Source: WRKB01 sp031551145
GTDB lineage: Bacteria > Desulfobacterota > Desulfovibrionia > Desulfovibrionales > Desulfovibrionaceae
DNA length: 41,441 nt
Assembly: GCA_031551145.1 (NCBI GenBank)
Contig: JAVBNZ010000068.1
Location: forward strand, 1-41,441
Direction: 5' to 3'
The notes below the pieces were generated by a model. The model saw only the letters and a list, made by a program, of their open reading frames with translations, made no database searches and had not been told where the DNA came from. The translations under genes and the position numbers were made by a program. Shown here one piece after another: positions 13,082 to 20,589 of the stretch; positions within the stretch are counted from its first letter, which is position 1; every line of letters starts with the position of its first letter.

Positions 13082-14500
13082 CTATTTTGCGGCCAGGGCG
13101 GCCAATTTCTCCAGGCAAAGGTCAAGCGGCTGCCTGTCTTCCACGGCCTGCCTGAGAAAATCATTGATGTGCGGCATCATCACAATGGCTTGATCGATGT
13201 CCGGGTTGGAGCCCTGGGCATAGGCCCCGATGTTGATCATGTCCTCCACCCTGCGGTAGGTGGCCATGTGGCGCAAAATGGTCTGGCCCTCCCGCACGGT
13301 CTGAGGTGTGCAGATGTCGGTTCGCAGACGGCTGATGGAGCGCAGCACGTCGATGGCGGGAAAATGCCCTTGGTCGGCCAGATCGCGGGTCAGCACAATG
13401 TGCCCGTCCAGAATGGAGCGCACGGCGTCGGCAATGGGCTCGTTGAAATCGTCCCCGTCCACAAGCACGGTGTAGACGCCGGTGATGGTGCCGTTCGCCG
13501 AGCGCCCCGCCCGCTCCAGCAGTTTGGGCAACTGGGCGAAAACCGTGGGCGTGTAGCCCTTGGTGGTGGGCGGCTCGCCCACGGCCAGCCCCACTTCGCG
13601 GGCGGCCATGGCAAAACGGGTGACGGAATCCATCATCAGCAGCACGTCGAGCCCGTGATTCCGGAAATATTCGGCAGCCGCCGTGGCGGCGTACGCCGCG
13701 CGCATGCGCACCAGCGGGGATTGATCCGAAGTCGCCACAATGACCACGGAGCGGGCCAAGCCTTCCGGGCCGAGGTCTTTTTCGATAAATTCCAGCACTT
13801 CGCGGCCGCGTTCGCCTATTAGGCCGATAACGTTGACGTCCGCCGCCGTATAGCGGGCCATCATGCCCATGAGCGTGGACTTGCCCACGCCGGAGCCCGC
13901 CATGATGCCCATGCGCTGGCCTTTGCCCAGCGTGAGCAGAGCGTTGATCGAGCGCACGCCCACATCCAGAATTTCGCTGATGCGGGGGCGCTGCATGGGG
14001 CCGGGCGGATCGGCATACAGGGAAACCGTGCCCCTGCGCCACGCGATCGCTCCGCCCCCCGGCGGAACGGCAGCGGCCGGCGGCGGCATGAAGGAGGCCT
14101 CGGCTTCCGTTGTCCCGCCGGTCAAATTCCGCGCCTGCCGCGGAGAGAGCGGCGGGCCGCCGTCCAGGGAATTGCCGAAGGCGTCAAGAGTGCGGCCGAG
14201 CAGCTCGGGACAGGCGGGGAAAACAGGGGGCAGGTTGGAACTGCGGATAAGGCTGCCGGGCTTGACGCCCCGCATATCGCCGTAGGGCATGAAAAGCAGG
14301 TTTCCTTCGCGGAAACCCACCACTTCGGCGGCTATTGCCCGGCCGTCTTCCGTGATGATGTGGCAAACAGCGCCGAGCGGCACCTCTATGCCGGACGCCT
14401 CCGCCACCAGGCCGACGAGCTTGTTGATCTTGCCGTACCCGTGCACGGCTTCGATCTGTTCCACCTGCTCGCGGCAGGCGCGGGGATCCAGGCCGCTCAT
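13082..14500 (-). CDS. fliI: Flagellar type III export ATPase FliI
   Basis: The ATPase of the flagellar export apparatus, homologous to the F1 beta subunit and located at the cytoplasmic face of the basal body. Walker A GSGVGKST is at residues 202-209, and VLLMMDSVTRFAMA forms the Walker B strand, followed by the GEPPTTKGYTPTVFAQLPKLLERAG segment. At 472 aa it is about 30 longer than usual: a Pro/Ala/Gly-rich insert at about 124-155 separates the N-terminal barrel from the ATPase core. ATG 14500 overlaps the fliH stop by 4 bp (ATGA), so the two are translationally coupled. It is the last gene of the operon visible here; no fliJ follows. Confidence 0.96.
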   Translation of the reverse strand: MSGLDPRACREQVEQIEAVHGYGKINKLVGLVAEASGIEVPLGAVCHIITEDGRAIAAEVVGFREGNLLFMPYGDMRGVKPGSLIRSSNLPPVFPACPELLGRTLDAFGNSLDGGPPLSPRQARNLTGGTTEAEASFMPPPAAAVPPGGGAIAWRRGTVSLYADPPGPMQRPRISEILDVGVRSINALLTLGKGQRMGIMAGSGVGKSTLMGMMARYTAADVNVIGLIGERGREVLEFIEKDLGPEGLARSVVIVATSDQSPLVRMRAAYAATAAAEYFRNHGLDVLLMMDSVTRFAMAAREVGLAVGEPPTTKGYTPTVFAQLPKLLERAGRSANGTITGVYTVLVDGDDFNEPIADAVRSILDGHIVLTRDLADQGHFPAIDVLRSISRLRTDICTPQTVREGQTILRHMATYRRVEDMINIGAYAQGSNPDIDQAIVMMPHINDFLRQAVEDRQPLDLCLEKLAALAAK

Positions 14501-15795
14501 TCCGGCTCCCGCGTCGCGGGCCAGAAGCCGCCTTCAAGCGGCACGGGATCGTCCGCCGGCGCGGACGCGGCCGCCAAATCCCTCATCACCACACTCATGT
14601 CCACCCTGGGCGGGCCTGCGGGTTTTGCGGATTCGGCAGGCGGCGCAAACTCCCCGGGAGCGTCCGCGATAAACGCCGGAAGCGTTTCGGCAGGCGGAGA
14701 ATCCGGCAAAAAAGGCTCCTCGCCGGACAAAAATTTCTGCGTATCGTCAGGCAGGACGGTGGAGGACGGAGCTTCGGGAGCCGGTTCGTTGACGGCGGGT
14801 TCGGCAAAGGCGTCAGGCGCGGGCGCAACAGGGGGTTCAGCTTCGGCAAAATGCTCCGGCCCGGCCGACTGTTCGGGATCGGGATGTTCGGGCAGCGGCA
14901 TATGCAGCGCGGCTTCCCTGCCGGCTTGCTCCACCAGCGCCCTGCCCTCCTCCTCCGCCGGAACGGGCGGCAGGGTGAGATGCCGCAGGGCGGCCTCCAC
15001 AGCGGCCTTACGCTCTTCCAGGCGGCTTTCCACGCGGTTGTGCGGGCCTTCCAGCACCAGACCGCCGGGGGCCATGTCCGGATCGCCCTGCACCGTCCAG
15101 CCTGCAAGGCCGGGCATGCGCTCCGCCGCGGCGGCAAACATGTCGGCCACGGCCGCCTCGTCCTCGGGATGCACACGCACCACCACCAGTCCGCGCTTGT
15201 CGAGCAGGCGCACGGCCTGCGCCAGCAGTTCCTCCAGCACACGGGTGCGCTCTTCGCTCAAAGTCCAGCCAAGGCCCTTTTCCACGCAGATGCGCACCAG
15301 GGCGCAGAGTTCTTCCTTCCATTCCGAAAAGATGAGATCGCACTGTTTCTGCACGGCCATAAGCACCGCGCCTACCGATTCTCCCATCACGGTGCGGAAA
15401 TTTTCCAGATCCGCCTGGGCGTGCCGCAGGCCGGCGTTATAGCCTTCTTCCTGCGCTCCGGCGTAGACGGCATCGGCTTCTTCGCGCAAAGCGGCGGCGG
15501 CGGCTTTGTGATCCTCGCCCTCGGCGCGCAGACTCTCTGCCTTGAGGCGGGCCTCTTCCAGCACGCGGGCGGCTTCTTTGCCGGCTTCTTCCAGCAGGGC
15601 GGCGCGGCGGGCGTTCGCTTCGGCCAGCACTTCCTTGGCCTGTTGCGCGGCGCGGCGCTGCACGCGATCCAGATACTCCTCCTCCCGGCCGCCGCCCCAG
15701 AGGGAACGTTTGCCGCCGAGATTCGGCAACTGGTCGTAGCTGACCTCCCGGTCTCCCAGGAAGATGGTGCCCTGTTTTTTGCTGTCGCCGCTCAC
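14497..15795 (-). CDS. fliH: Flagellar export regulator FliH with long C-terminal extension
   Basis: A FliH-type stator of the export ATPase. After a short N-terminus (TIFLGDREVSYDQLP), residues 45-125 form a long Ala/Glu-rich helix (AAQQAKEVLAEANARRAALLEEAGKE...), and residues about 126-265 match the FliH/V-ATPase E-like domain (LVRICVEKGLGW... VVVRVHPEDE... GGLVLEGPHNRVESRLEERKAAV). The remaining roughly 160 residues are Pro/Ala/Glu-rich and unlike typical FliH proteins of 230-250 aa. The start is GTG 15795, preceded by GGGAG. The fliI gene overlaps by 4 bp. A 173-bp gap with a repeat element separates it from fliG. Confidence 0.88.
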   Translation of the reverse strand: MSGDSKKQGTIFLGDREVSYDQLPNLGGKRSLWGGGREEEYLDRVQRRAAQQAKEVLAEANARRAALLEEAGKEAARVLEEARLKAESLRAEGEDHKAAAAALREEADAVYAGAQEEGYNAGLRHAQADLENFRTVMGESVGAVLMAVQKQCDLIFSEWKEELCALVRICVEKGLGWTLSEERTRVLEELLAQAVRLLDKRGLVVVRVHPEDEAAVADMFAAAAERMPGLAGWTVQGDPDMAPGGLVLEGPHNRVESRLEERKAAVEAALRHLTLPPVPAEEEGRALVEQAGREAALHMPLPEHPDPEQSAGPEHFAEAEPPVAPAPDAFAEPAVNEPAPEAPSSTVLPDDTQKFLSGEEPFLPDSPPAETLPAFIADAPGEFAPPAESAKPAGPPRVDMSVVMRDLAAASAPADDPVPLEGGFWPATREPE

Positions 15796-15878
15796 GGCCG
15801 CTCCCGATAAAGCTGTTCAACCTTCGTTGCGGGCAAACTCCCGCTGCGCGAATTTTTGTTCTCTGCCGCGAAGGACGA

Positions 15879-15929
15879 GCTTTGTGCGGAGGGAGTGTAC
15901 TCTTACGGTACTCGACCGGAGCAAAAAGC
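15879..15929. repeat. Dispersed structured repeat, copy 1 (between fliG and fliH)
   Basis: A 43-bp core (15885-15927) matches the other copy at 22199-22241 in inverted orientation at 40 of 43 positions. The core carries GAGT...ACTC inverted repeats, and it is flanked by arms GCTTTGTGC and GCAAAAAGC that can pair. It lies inside the flagellar operon, where adjacent genes usually abut. Confidence 0.75.
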
Positions 15930-15968
15930 GAAGTCCGACAAAGGCAGCGGACAAAAAGGCCGCGGCGG

Positions 15969-16964
15969 TTAAATGAACACGTCTCCGCCGCCGCGGCTGA
16001 CGCTGACCTTGCCCTCGGCCTCCAGGCGGCGCACCACGCGCACTATGCCCTGCTGCGCGTTTTCGACGTCGGAGAGCTTGGCCGGGGCCATGTATTCCAG
16101 TTCCTCGCGTATCATGTTGGCGGCGCGCTCGGACATGTTCTTGAAGAACTTTTCCTTCAGCTCGTCGGTGGCGCCGCGCATGGCCATCATGAGGTCCTCG
16201 TTGGAGATTTCCTTGAGCAGTTCGCGCACGCCGCGATCGTCCAGGGCCTTGCAGTCCTCGAAGACGAACATGAGGTTGCGGATGTCTTCGGCCATCTGGG
16301 CGGAATTTTCCTCGATTTCGGAAAGCACTTCCTCTTCGGTGGCCCGATCCACGGAGTTGAGTATTTCCGCCACGGACTGCACGCCGCCCACCTTCTTGCC
16401 TTCCTTGCCGCCCATGGCGATAAGCTGGCTTTGCAGCACCTTGTCCACTTCCATCACCATGTCGGCGGGCACGGTTTCAAGCCGGGCCAGGCGCATGAGC
16501 ACCTCGGCGCGCACCCCGGCGGGCAGGCTGGAAAGCAGGCCGGCGGCCTGTTCCGACTGCATGTGCCCGAGGATGAGGGCGAGGGTTTGAGGGTGTTCGT
16601 TGCGCAGAACCTGCGACAGAATGCGGGGACTGACCGATTCCAGTTCACGGAAGGGCGTGGGGCCGGTATCCAGGCTCAGGCTGTCCATGACGTACTTGGC
16701 GGTTTCGGGATCAAGATTCTTCGACAGCAGGCGCTTGACCGCGTCGGAGCCGCCGGAAACCATATCCACGCCTTCAATCAGGGATTCGTGGAACTCCTGA
16801 AGCACGCTTTCCACCACATCCTTGGGCACGGGTTCAAGCTCGACAATAGCGCGGGAAATAAGGGCTATCTCCTGCCTGTCCAGGCGTTTGAAAACGTCGG
16901 CCGTGAACTTGTCGCCCATGGCGAGCAGAAGCACCGCGATTTTCTGCACTCCGGTCAATTCCAT
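15969..16964 (-). CDS. fliG: Flagellar motor switch protein FliG
   Basis: A 331-aa rotor protein of the C-ring that binds the FliF C-terminus through its N-domain and interacts with the stator through its C-domain. The EHPQ motif is at 123-126 (NEHPQTLALIL), the Gly-Gly linker is near GGVQSVAEILN, and the charged torque helix is in DDRGVRELLKEISNEDL. Length and domain order are normal. A G-rich ribosome-binding site (GGGGGTTGG) precedes ATG 16964. It lies 69 bp downstream of the short ORF at 17034-17243 that duplicates the FliG-binding tail of FliF. Confidence 0.97.
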   Translation of the reverse strand: MELTGVQKIAVLLLAMGDKFTADVFKRLDRQEIALISRAIVELEPVPKDVVESVLQEFHESLIEGVDMVSGGSDAVKRLLSKNLDPETAKYVMDSLSLDTGPTPFRELESVSPRILSQVLRNEHPQTLALILGHMQSEQAAGLLSSLPAGVRAEVLMRLARLETVPADMVMEVDKVLQSQLIAMGGKEGKKVGGVQSVAEILNSVDRATEEEVLSEIEENSAQMAEDIRNLMFVFEDCKALDDRGVRELLKEISNEDLMMAMRGATDELKEKFFKNMSERAANMIREELEYMAPAKLSDVENAQQGIVRVVRRLEAEGKVSVSRGGGDVFI

Positions 16965-17033
16965 ATAAGGCCAACCCCCTGTCGGGATTTTTTCATATGC
17001 CGGGGGGAGGGCCGCGCCGGCGTCGGTTTTTTG

Positions 17034-17243
17034 TCAGCTGCGCCTGTCGGCCTCTTTGCCGTCGTCGCGCATCCAGCGTTTAATAATGTTCAGGCTCTGA
17101 TCAAAATGCTTGTCGGTCAGGAGTTGGAGCTTGAGTTTGAGTTCCTCCACGCGCAGAGAGGCTTCTCTGCGCGCGAGGACCGTCTCGCGGTCAGACCGCG
17201 CGAGCTCCGATTTTCTTGAGACCGCCGGCGCTTTCGGCATCAC
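17034..17243 (-). CDS. Short ORF repeating the FliG-binding C-terminal motif of FliF
   Basis: A 69-codon ORF (GTG 17243, ATG 17240) that overlaps the last 53 bp of fliF in the +1 frame. AGGAG lies 8 bases before the GTG. The first half is a charged helix (ARREASLRVEELKLKLQLL). The second half, TDKHFDQSLNIIKRWMRDD, aligns with the C-terminus of the upstream FliF, ADQHMEQAVTIVRSWIRDA, and with the VIRQWM tail that binds FliG in Salmonella. A stop codon (TAG) in this frame just upstream limits it to a separate start or a +1 shift near the end of fliF. It could be a separate small protein, an alternative FliF tail, or a remnant of a duplication. Confidence 0.6.
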   Translation of the reverse strand: MMPKAPAVSRKSELARSDRETVLARREASLRVEELKLKLQLLTDKHFDQSLNIIKRWMRDDGKEADRRS

Positions 17244-18873
17244 GTATCCAACTCCTGACTATGGTGACCGCCTGCTCCATATGCTGGTCGGCAAGATGGA
17301 AAATGTGGTTCTTCACGGCTTCCACATCGGCGTAAAGTTCCGCGTCCAGGGCCTCGCCGTCCTCGTCCGCGCCCAGTTCCTCGGCCCTGTAGGCTTCTTC
17401 CTGCGCTTCGTACAGGGCAAGCTGTTCTTCCGCGGCGGGCAGGCCTTCAAGACCCTCGACCACCATTTCGCCGGCCTCCACTTTCGGGCGGATGAGCGCC
17501 AGCACCACGGGCCGCACCACGAGCATGATGAACAAAAAGACCAGCAGCGTGTTCAGCAGCGGCTTGCCCAGACGTTCGGCATAGCCCGCCAGGGCTTCGG
17601 CCACGCCGGAGGCCTGCGGGAGTTCCCGATCCCCGAAGGGAATGGAGCTTACTTCGAGCGAGTCGCCGCGCGCTTCGGAAAAACCCACCGCATTCGCCAC
17701 AAGCTGCCGTATGCGCAGCAGTTCCTCCGCCGAGCGGGGAACAAAAACCGGGACGCCGTCGGCTCCCCTTGTATACGTGCCGTCCACGATAACCGCAACC
17801 GTCAGGCGCTGGATGTCGCCGACATTGGAGACGATGTTCTGTTCTTCCTTGTTGATTTCGTAGTTGGTGGTGCGCGATTCGCGGGTGCCGTCCTGAGTGC
17901 TGACCGAACCGGTGATGCCGTCGCCCCTGAAATTCACGTCGGGGGTGCCGGCTTCCAGATTGGCCTTGCCCTTCTGGGTTTCCTCGTTGCGTATTTCGGA
18001 GCGTACCACGGAATTCTGGGGATCGTACAGTTCGCGGCGTATGGTTTTCTGGCTGAAGTCCACGTCCGCGTTGACCTTGGCGATGATCTTGCCCTGGCCG
18101 GCCACGGGAATGAGCATTTCCTCGATGCGGCGCTCCAGGTTCTGCTGCACCTTGTTGCGGTAGTCGAGCTGGGTTTTGGAAAGGCCGGGCGCGGGGTCTT
18201 CCTCGGGAAAATACAGGGCCTTGCCGGCGTTGTCGGTGATGGAAACCTTGTTCTTGTCCAGCCCCTCCACGGACATGACCAGCATGTTTAAAATGGCCTG
18301 CACCTCTTTGGGCTCCACCTTCTGGCCGGGATTTTTCAGCTTGAGCACCACGGAAGCCGAAGGCGGCTGCTGTTCCTCAATGAACAGGCTGCGGCGCGGG
18401 ATAACCAGGTGCACGCGGGCCGACTCCACGCTGGGGAACTCGCTGATGGTGCGCGAAAGTTCACCCTGCAGAGCGCGCATATAGTTGACCTTCTGCACGA
18501 AATCCGTCTGGCCGACCTTGACCTGATCGAAAATTTCATAGCCTATGCCGTTGCCCTTGAGCGAGCCTTCCCCGGCCGCCTTCAGGCGCAGGTCATAGAC
18601 CTTCGCGGCGGGCACCAGAATGGTTGTGCCGTTGTTTTCCAGGGAATATTTGACTTTTTCGGTCTGCAGAAGAGTAACGACCCGATTGGCGTCTTCCGGC
18701 GTCAGGTTGGTGAAGAGGATCTTGTATTCCGGCCTGTTGACCCAGACCATGAGGAAAATGAGCCCGGCCAGAGTGCCGGCGGCGACCGCACCCAGGATCA
18801 GGCGACGGCTCATGCTCAGGTTTCCCCAGAGTTCTTTTCCTTTGTCGAGATATTCCCGGTAATTGACAGGCAT
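17191..18873 (-). CDS. fliF: Flagellar MS-ring protein FliF
   Basis: A 560-aa MS-ring subunit of the inner membrane. The first membrane segment is at about residues 25-44 (LILGAVAAGTLAGLIFLMVWV), followed by the YscJ/FliF ring-building motifs (EYKILFTNLTPEDANRVV, DFVQKVNYMRALQGELSRTI, SVESARVHLVIP). The second segment is at about 445-465 (LLNTLLVFLFIMLVVRPVVLAL), and the cytoplasmic tail ends HMEQAVTIVRSWIRDAESAGGLKK, the FliG-binding helix. GGAG precedes ATG 18873. The protein looks complete, so the additional tail motif in the next frame is not needed to restore it. Confidence 0.96.
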   Translation of the reverse strand: MPVNYREYLDKGKELWGNLSMSRRLILGAVAAGTLAGLIFLMVWVNRPEYKILFTNLTPEDANRVVTLLQTEKVKYSLENNGTTILVPAAKVYDLRLKAAGEGSLKGNGIGYEIFDQVKVGQTDFVQKVNYMRALQGELSRTISEFPSVESARVHLVIPRRSLFIEEQQPPSASVVLKLKNPGQKVEPKEVQAILNMLVMSVEGLDKNKVSITDNAGKALYFPEEDPAPGLSKTQLDYRNKVQQNLERRIEEMLIPVAGQGKIIAKVNADVDFSQKTIRRELYDPQNSVVRSEIRNEETQKGKANLEAGTPDVNFRGDGITGSVSTQDGTRESRTTNYEINKEEQNIVSNVGDIQRLTVAVIVDGTYTRGADGVPVFVPRSAEELLRIRQLVANAVGFSEARGDSLEVSSIPFGDRELPQASGVAEALAGYAERLGKPLLNTLLVFLFIMLVVRPVVLALIRPKVEAGEMVVEGLEGLPAAEEQLALYEAQEEAYRAEELGADEDGEALDAELYADVEAVKNHIFHLADQHMEQAVTIVRSWIRDAESAGGLKKIGARAV

Positions 18874-18902
18874 GATGTTCTCCGTGCGCCGGTGTGTTGT
18901 TT

Positions 18903-18929
18903 AGAGCATTTTGCTTTTGAAAACGCTCT
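18903..18929. repeat. Imperfect hairpin between fliF and fliE
   Basis: AGAGC.TTTT (18903-18912) can pair with AAAA.GCTCT (18920-18929). It sits in a 162-bp gap that also has GC-rich sequence of no recognised function. A role in mRNA processing within the operon is possible. Confidence 0.35.
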
Positions 18930-19035
18930 GGAGACGCGGAACAAAGTGAAGCGGCTCCCGCCCCGTAAACGTAGGCGAAATCGCATCTCGCCGTGAAGCG
19001 CCTAAGGGAGCGTTGAAAAATCTGTTCAGGAAAGG

Positions 19036-19371
19036 CTAAAACTGCATTTTGCTGAGTTCGCGGTACGCTTCCATCACCTTGTTGCGCACGGCCGAGGTCA
19101 GGCTCATGGCCAGGCCGGCCTTCTGCAGGGTGATCATGAGTTCGTGGACGTTCTGCGTTTCGCCGGAAGCAAAGGCTTCGACAGCCTTGGTTTTCTCGGC
19201 CTGGATGTCGCGCAGCTTGTCAAAGGAGTTCGCGAAGGTGTCGCTGAAGGAACGCTCGACGCGCTCCGCCTTGACCGGATTCTGCACGGCATGGCGGATG
19301 CCCTTTTCCTTGTCCACAAAGTTGGTCAGCGCGTTGCTGTACGCTTTGAGTCCCACTGCCTGTATGCTCAT
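19036..19371 (-). CDS. fliE: Flagellar hook-basal body protein FliE
   Basis: A 111-aa rod/MS-ring adaptor exported through the flagellar apparatus. The C-terminal pattern GETQNVHELMITLQKAGLAMSLTSAVRNKVMEAYRELSKMQF is the FliE signature. The start at 19371 (MSIQAVGLKAY) is preceded by GGGGA; an in-frame ATG at 19404 would run into the repeat region and gives an N-terminus unlike the family. Confidence 0.95.
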   Translation of the reverse strand: MSIQAVGLKAYSNALTNFVDKEKGIRHAVQNPVKAERVERSFSDTFANSFDKLRDIQAEKTKAVEAFASGETQNVHELMITLQKAGLAMSLTSAVRNKVMEAYRELSKMQF

Positions 19372-19388
19372 GATTTTGTCCCCTTCTG

Positions 19389-19516
19389 CATCGCTTTCGC
19401 GCAAAACGTCGTTTGCGCTCGCTCCGGCGGCTTTGCCGCCGCGCCGAATTTCGCTGTATCGCTTTCGCCGAAAAATGCGATTTTCGGCTCGCTCCGGCGG
19501 CTTTGCCGCCGCGCCG
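19389..19516. repeat. Two tandem copies of a GC-rich palindromic repeat
   Basis: Units at 19389-19446 and 19458-19516 share ATCGCTTTCGC at one end and an identical 30-bp end (19417-19446 and 19487-19516, offset exactly 70 bp). The shared end contains the hairpin CGGCGGC-TTT-GCCGCCG. They fill most of the 182-bp gap between flgC and fliE. The appearance is that of REP-like intergenic repeats. Confidence 0.8.
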
Positions 19517-19553
19517 GACTCGCGTCCGGCGTGCCCACTACTTAGGGCTCATT

Positions 19554-19991
19554 TCAGCGGCCTATTTCCAGGGCCTTGGTGTACATGCCCTTCACGGTTT
19601 CTATGGTCGCCACGTTGCCTTCGTAGTTGCGCTGGGCGGTCATAAGATTGGTCATTTCCTCCACCACGTTGATGTCGGGGTAGAAAACATAGCCTTCGGA
19701 ATTGGCGTCCGGGTGGCCGGGTTCGTACACCTGTTTCAGCGGACGGCGATCCTGGGATATGCCCATGACGCGCACGCCCTTGACCTCGCGATCCAGGGCG
19801 GAATTCATGGCCTTGGAAAAAGGATTGTCCACGTCGGTTGCGGCCATCACGGCCGCCTTGCGGCGGTAGGGCCCGCCCATGGTTGTGCGCGTGGTCTTGG
19901 CGTTGGCCAGGTTCATGGAAATGACGTTGATGTTCGTGCGCTCGGCGGAAAGGCCGGAAGCGCCGATGTCGAGAGCTGTCATGAAGTCCAT
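19554..19991 (-). CDS. flgC: Flagellar basal-body rod protein FlgC
   Basis: A 145-aa proximal rod protein. The N-terminal ALDIGASGLSAERTNINVISMNLANAKTT and the C-terminal NVVEEMTNLMTAQRNYEGNVATIETVKGMYTKALEIG are the paired helical segments of rod/hook proteins. The start overlaps the flgB stop by one base (TAATG), with GGGAG upstream, so the two genes are coupled. Exported through the flagellar type III pathway. Confidence 0.96.
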   Translation of the reverse strand: MDFMTALDIGASGLSAERTNINVISMNLANAKTTRTTMGGPYRRKAAVMAATDVDNPFSKAMNSALDREVKGVRVMGISQDRRPLKQVYEPGHPDANSEGYVFYPDINVVEEMTNLMTAQRNYEGNVATIETVKGMYTKALEIGR

Positions 19992-20404
19992 TACTTGCTC
20001 CCTTCAGTGATAACGGTGCGTACTCCTTCAAAATTCGCCTTGATTACCTGGGCCAGGGCATTGTAATGGAGGGAATTTTTCGCCATTTTCGTCACTTCTT
20101 TGTCTATGTTCACGCGGTCTTCGCCGTGGATGATGCGCGGTTTGTGGGCCTTGTCCCATTCGGGGCCGAAGCCGTTGGGATCGAAGGTTCCCGGTATGTG
20201 CTGCTTGTCGGTGCGGCTGACGCGCCCCTGCTGATCCAGGCCCAGAGCGGCCTGCAGCTCCTTTTCGAATTCCAGTTCGCGCGGCTTGTAGCCGGGCGTG
20301 TGCACGTTGGCCATGTTGCCCATGATCACGTTCTGCCGCTGCAGCTCCATGTTCATGACCTTGCCGACCAAATTCATTTCGTTCGTGAAAAGACTTTTCG
20401 ACAT
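19991..20404 (-). CDS. flgB: Flagellar basal-body rod protein FlgB
   Basis: A 137-aa proximal rod protein and first gene of the operon. The signature NVIMGNMANVHTPGYKPRELEFEKEL is in the N-terminal part, and the C-terminal KEVTKMAKNSLHYNALAQVIKANFEGVRTVI helix is typical. GGGAGG lies 6 bases before ATG 20404. Expression is likely from the sigma-54-type promoter at 20447-20462. Confidence 0.96.
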   Translation of the reverse strand: MSKSLFTNEMNLVGKVMNMELQRQNVIMGNMANVHTPGYKPRELEFEKELQAALGLDQQGRVSRTDKQHIPGTFDPNGFGPEWDKAHKPRIIHGEDRVNIDKEVTKMAKNSLHYNALAQVIKANFEGVRTVITEGSK

Positions 20405-20446
20405 ACAAAACCTCCCGGCGCGATGCTTCCGCGCCTGCTCTGGGAC

Positions 20447-20462
20447 AGCAAAGAATGTTCCA
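20447..20462 (-). promoter_or_regulatory. Candidate sigma-54 (-24/-12) promoter of the flgB operon
   Basis: The minus strand reads TGGAACATTCTTTGCT, with the GG and GC dinucleotides 10 bases apart as required for RpoN. The expected start near 20436 leaves a leader of about 30 nt before flgB. RpoN control of such flagellar operons is established in many proteobacteria. I did not identify an upstream activator site. Confidence 0.65.
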
Positions 20463-20518
20463 AGGCTGAGAGAATTTTATATTTCAGCAGATTACGGATT
20501 TTTTGCGGCGAAAGGAAC

Positions 20519-20550
20519 GCCCGGCAAGTCGTTTTTTTGACAAGCCGGGC
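20519..20550. terminator. Hairpin after the methyltransferase gene
   Basis: GCCCGGC-AA-GTC (20519-20530) pairs with GAC-AA-GCCGGGC (20539-20550) around a loop that includes seven T. It lies about 40 bp downstream of the minus-strand stop at 20590. The minus strand has no T run after the stem, so it is not a canonical intrinsic terminator; it may serve as a 3'-end stabiliser. Confidence 0.4.
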
Positions 20551-20589
20551 GGGGGAAAGGAGGCCGAAAAATTTTGCGGGTAAGCTGTT

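Noticed and set aside
19389..19516. Possible CRISPR array
   Set aside because: Only two units, with repeat-like similarity extending through most of the unit and no spacers; palindromic repeats are the better reading.
20519..20550. Canonical Rho-independent terminator for the methyltransferase gene
   Set aside because: The stem is strong, but there is no T run after it on the minus strand; kept only as a hairpin of uncertain role.
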